Positions 20,375-22,586 of a stretch of DNA of 22,586 nt are shown here, in pieces. This DNA comes from Cyanobacteria bacterium UBA11153. Lineage in GTDB: Bacteria > Cyanobacteriota > Cyanobacteriia > Cyanobacteriales > Coleofasciculaceae. The DNA lies in contig DOIX01000274.1 of the NCBI GenBank assembly GCA_003511885.1, forward strand, positions 1 to 22,586, read 5' to 3'. A program made the translations under genes and the position numbers. Within the stretch, counting starts at the first letter, position 1, and the number at the start of each line of letters is the position of its first letter. The notes under the pieces are model-generated. The model had not been told where the DNA came from and searched no databases. It saw nothing but the letters and a program-made list of their open reading frames with translations.

Positions 20375-22492
20375 ATGACCATGGCAGAAGATAGAGAAGA
20401 ACAAAGCACCATCCCAGAAACCAGCGTAGGTATAATCCTGCAAAGGGGAGGAGAAGAAATGATGCTACTGAAAATTAGCGATCGCTTCACAGTATCATCA
20501 GCCGCACTAGAAGTAGTGGCAGAAGTAGGTAACTTACTGACATCAAGAGGAGAGAGCGATCGCAATATCGTCACATCCAGCACTCAAATAGCGGAATTCA
20601 CCGTTGCCCCGCCAGAGAGAGACAGAGTAATGGCAGCGATAAGGGAAAGAGAAGATGGAATCAAAGCCAGTCACGTTTACCAACTCAAAGACAATCCAGG
20701 GACATTAGTTTACCTAAAAGATCGAATAACAATCCAATTTAGCCTCCAAACCAGCCCAGAAACCATTGTCGCGATCGCGACAGAATTTGGCATAGAACAA
20801 ATAAAACCAGTGATGGGGATTCCCCGGACCTACATCTTCAGACTGACCCAAACCGCAACAGAAAATCCGATCAAAATTGCCAACCGACTGATCGGGAGAA
20901 ACGAAGTATTAACAGCAGATCCCGAAATTATCATAGCCAAACAGCCAAGCTACCGTCCCAAGGATAAATTTTATCGGCAACAATGGTATCTCAACCATAG
21001 CGGAGGGACAATGCTAGCTGCAGGATCTCATATTGAAATAGAGAAAGCCTGGGATATCACCAGAGGGAATAGATCCATAGTAGTTGCGATCGCGGACGAT
21101 GCCATAGACTTAAATCACCCAGATTTTCAGGGCAAAGGGAAAATAGTTGCCCCTAGAGATTTTAAAGATAACGATTTCTTACCTCTACCAGATAACTACG
21201 AAGAAAGTCACGGTACAGCTTGCGCCGGGATAGCCATAGCCGAAGAAAACGGGAATGGCATAGTTGGCGTTGCACCTGGTTGCTCCTTAATGCCGATCCG
21301 GACAACAGGAATGTTGGATGATGATAGCATCGAAGAATTATTTGATTGGGCTATTGAAAATAACGCTAGTGTAATTTCTTGCAGTTGGGGTGCAGCAGCA
21401 GTTTATTTTCCCCTGTCTCTTAGACAGCGAGCGGCAATTACTCGTGCGGCAACAGAAGGCAGGAAGGGGAAAGGTTGTGTTGTTGTCTTTGCGGCTGGTA
21501 ATGCTAATCGTCCCGTTAATGGTACTGTATTTGAGCGGAATTGGCCTAGTAATTTACTGCGAGGACCGACAAATTGGTTAGGAGGATTTACTGTACATCC
21601 TGATGTCATTACTGTTTCTGCTTGTACCAGTTTAGGCAAGAAATCCGCCTATAGTAATTGGGGCACAAATATTTCTGTTGCTGCACCCAGTAATAATGCC
21701 CCACCGGGGATATGGTTTGAACAAACTGGCTATATCAGTACCGCACCCAATGTTACTGAAGATACCCCAGGATTAGGAATTTTCAGTACTGATATTTTAG
21801 GGGAATTAGGGTACGAACCTGGGGACTTTGTTAGCGAATTTGGTGGGACATCTAGTGCTTGCCCTGTCGTAGCCGGAGTTGCCGCCCTCATTCTTTCGGC
21901 AAATCCGGCTCTTACTGCTCGAGAAGTTAAGAGAATTATCGAAGATACAGCAGATAAGATAATCGATCGAGATCCGGATCTGCAACTAGGGATGAGATTG
22001 GGGACTTATGATACCAATGGTTATTCCCAATGGTTTGGTTATGGTAAAGTAAATGCTTTTAAAGCCGTACAAGCAGCCCAGCAAAAGAAAACGCAACAAA
22101 TTGGCCAATCCACAGGAATTATTAAAGGAAGTAATGATAAAAGTCTTGCCATTCCTGATGATAATCCCCTTGGGATTACTAGCACCATTAAAATCACCGA
22201 ATCCGCTTCATTAAAAGATATTCAGGTAACAGTCAATATCGAACACGAATTCTTAGGCGATTTAGAAGTAAAATTAAATTCACCCACTGGTCAAACCATA
22301 CTTCTCCAAAATCGCACCCTCGGTTGCCAAACCCAACTCCAACAAACCTACACAATAGCCACAACACCCCTTCTCCAACAACTATTAAATCAAGCAACAG
22401 CCGGATTATGGCAGTTGCAAGTAGTGGATGCTGCACCGATGGATACGGGGACACTTAAAAGTTGGGAATTAGTCTTAAATTTTAACTCCTAA
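20375..22492 (+). CDS. Subtilase (S8, kexin/PrcA-like) with C-terminal P domain
   Basis: This 705-residue serine protease has an N-terminal domain of about 205 residues, a catalytic domain (about 206-555) and a P domain (about 590-705). The triad is Asp241 in VAIADDAIDLNHPDF, His279 in SHGTACAGIA and Ser493 in FGGTSSACPVVAGVAALI, with the oxyanion Asn in VVFAAGNAN. The Asp-Asp pair is kexin/furin-like, in keeping with the P domain (HEFLGDLEVKLNSPTG, AGLWQLQVVDAAPMDTGTL). No signal peptide is visible, so it may act inside the cell, like the calcium-dependent protease PrcA of Anabaena, which it resembles by recollection. ATG at 20375 is used; ATG at 20381 is equally possible. The last two residues and stop lie in a heptamer repeat. 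Confidence 0.9.
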   Translation: MTMAEDREEQSTIPETSVGIILQRGGEEMMLLKISDRFTVSSAALEVVAEVGNLLTSRGESDRNIVTSSTQIAEFTVAPPERDRVMAAIREREDGIKASHVYQLKDNPGTLVYLKDRITIQFSLQTSPETIVAIATEFGIEQIKPVMGIPRTYIFRLTQTATENPIKIANRLIGRNEVLTADPEIIIAKQPSYRPKDKFYRQQWYLNHSGGTMLAAGSHIEIEKAWDITRGNRSIVVAIADDAIDLNHPDFQGKGKIVAPRDFKDNDFLPLPDNYEESHGTACAGIAIAEENGNGIVGVAPGCSLMPIRTTGMLDDDSIEELFDWAIENNASVISCSWGAAAVYFPLSLRQRAAITRAATEGRKGKGCVVVFAAGNANRPVNGTVFERNWPSNLLRGPTNWLGGFTVHPDVITVSACTSLGKKSAYSNWGTNISVAAPSNNAPPGIWFEQTGYISTAPNVTEDTPGLGIFSTDILGELGYEPGDFVSEFGGTSSACPVVAGVAALILSANPALTAREVKRIIEDTADKIIDRDPDLQLGMRLGTYDTNGYSQWFGYGKVNAFKAVQAAQQKKTQQIGQSTGIIKGSNDKSLAIPDDNPLGITSTIKITESASLKDIQVTVNIEHEFLGDLEVKLNSPTGQTILLQNRTLGCQTQLQQTYTIATTPLLQQLLNQATAGLWQLQVVDAAPMDTGTLKSWELVLNFNS

Positions 22493-22518
22493 CACCGAAC
22501 TCCTAACACTGAACTCAG
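22484..22518. repeat. Five heptamers (aactcct/aacacyg) over the subtilase stop
   Basis: The units are aactcct, aacaccg, aactcct, aacactg and aactcag. The TAA stop at 22490-22492 spans the first two units. Confidence 0.85.
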
Positions 22519-22586
22519 GTTATTCCTGGTACTTTTCCCAACTCAAGACAGCACTTGAAGCTAATTGTTGTCAAGGTTAATGACTT

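Overview
The window is a chromosomal stretch from a cyanobacterium, most likely filamentous and Oscillatoriales-like. The order is inferred; the phylum is well supported. Support comes from the many copies of the HIP1 octamer GCGATCGC inside and between genes, several cyanobacterial-type proteins (a PedR-like LuxR regulator, a DUF6761-like protein, a prohibitin, a CGFS glutaredoxin beside BolA), and 7-bp tandem repeats of the kind known as STRRs. No rRNA, tRNA, CRISPR array or intact transposase was seen.

Layout, left part. A 19-bp tandem repeat (1-76) precedes an ABC-3 metal permease (133-969). Next come a MITE-like inverted repeat (1008-1110) and a decayed gene with a probable frameshift (1123-1453). 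A fructokinase-type PfkB kinase (1573-2553, minus) is divergent from pedR (2768-3040), whose 3' end overlaps a TolB-like lipoprotein gene (3021-3611). A small acidic protein (3733-3918, minus) and mgtC (4182-4679) flank a region with two CRP-type palindromes 22 bp apart. A prohibitin/SPFH protein and a radical SAM protein follow on the minus strand.

Layout, middle part. A class A penicillin-binding protein (7956-10877) carries an unusual cytoplasmic pentapeptide-repeat segment and an Arg/Ser-rich extracytoplasmic tail. It is followed by a minus-strand cluster, read from 14116 down to 11048: two unrecognised membrane proteins, a metallophosphoesterase and an SMR-like half transporter with overlapping ends, then an APH-like kinase behind a 181-bp gap. 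This cluster is the best candidate here for an undescribed pathway, perhaps acting on a phosphorylated lipid or other envelope intermediate (inference). An MnmD-type tRNA methyltransferase gene lies upstream of the cluster on the same strand.

Layout, right part. A 74-residue two-helix membrane protein, a REC-LuxR response regulator and a small DUF6761-like protein are on the plus strand. bolA and a monothiol glutaredoxin gene form a minus-strand pair ending in a strong terminator. A secreted protein built from two 124-residue repeats, a pair of 121-bp near-identical direct repeats with a hairpin core, and a kexin/PrcA-like subtilase with a P domain close the window.

Recurring themes are redox-linked control (PedR, BolA/CGFS glutaredoxin), the cell envelope (PBP, MgtC, prohibitin, the five-gene cluster) and heptameric repeats, two of which supply the stop codons of neighbouring genes. 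Start codons were re-chosen for several genes where the longest frame ran into a neighbour or lacked a sensible ribosome binding site.
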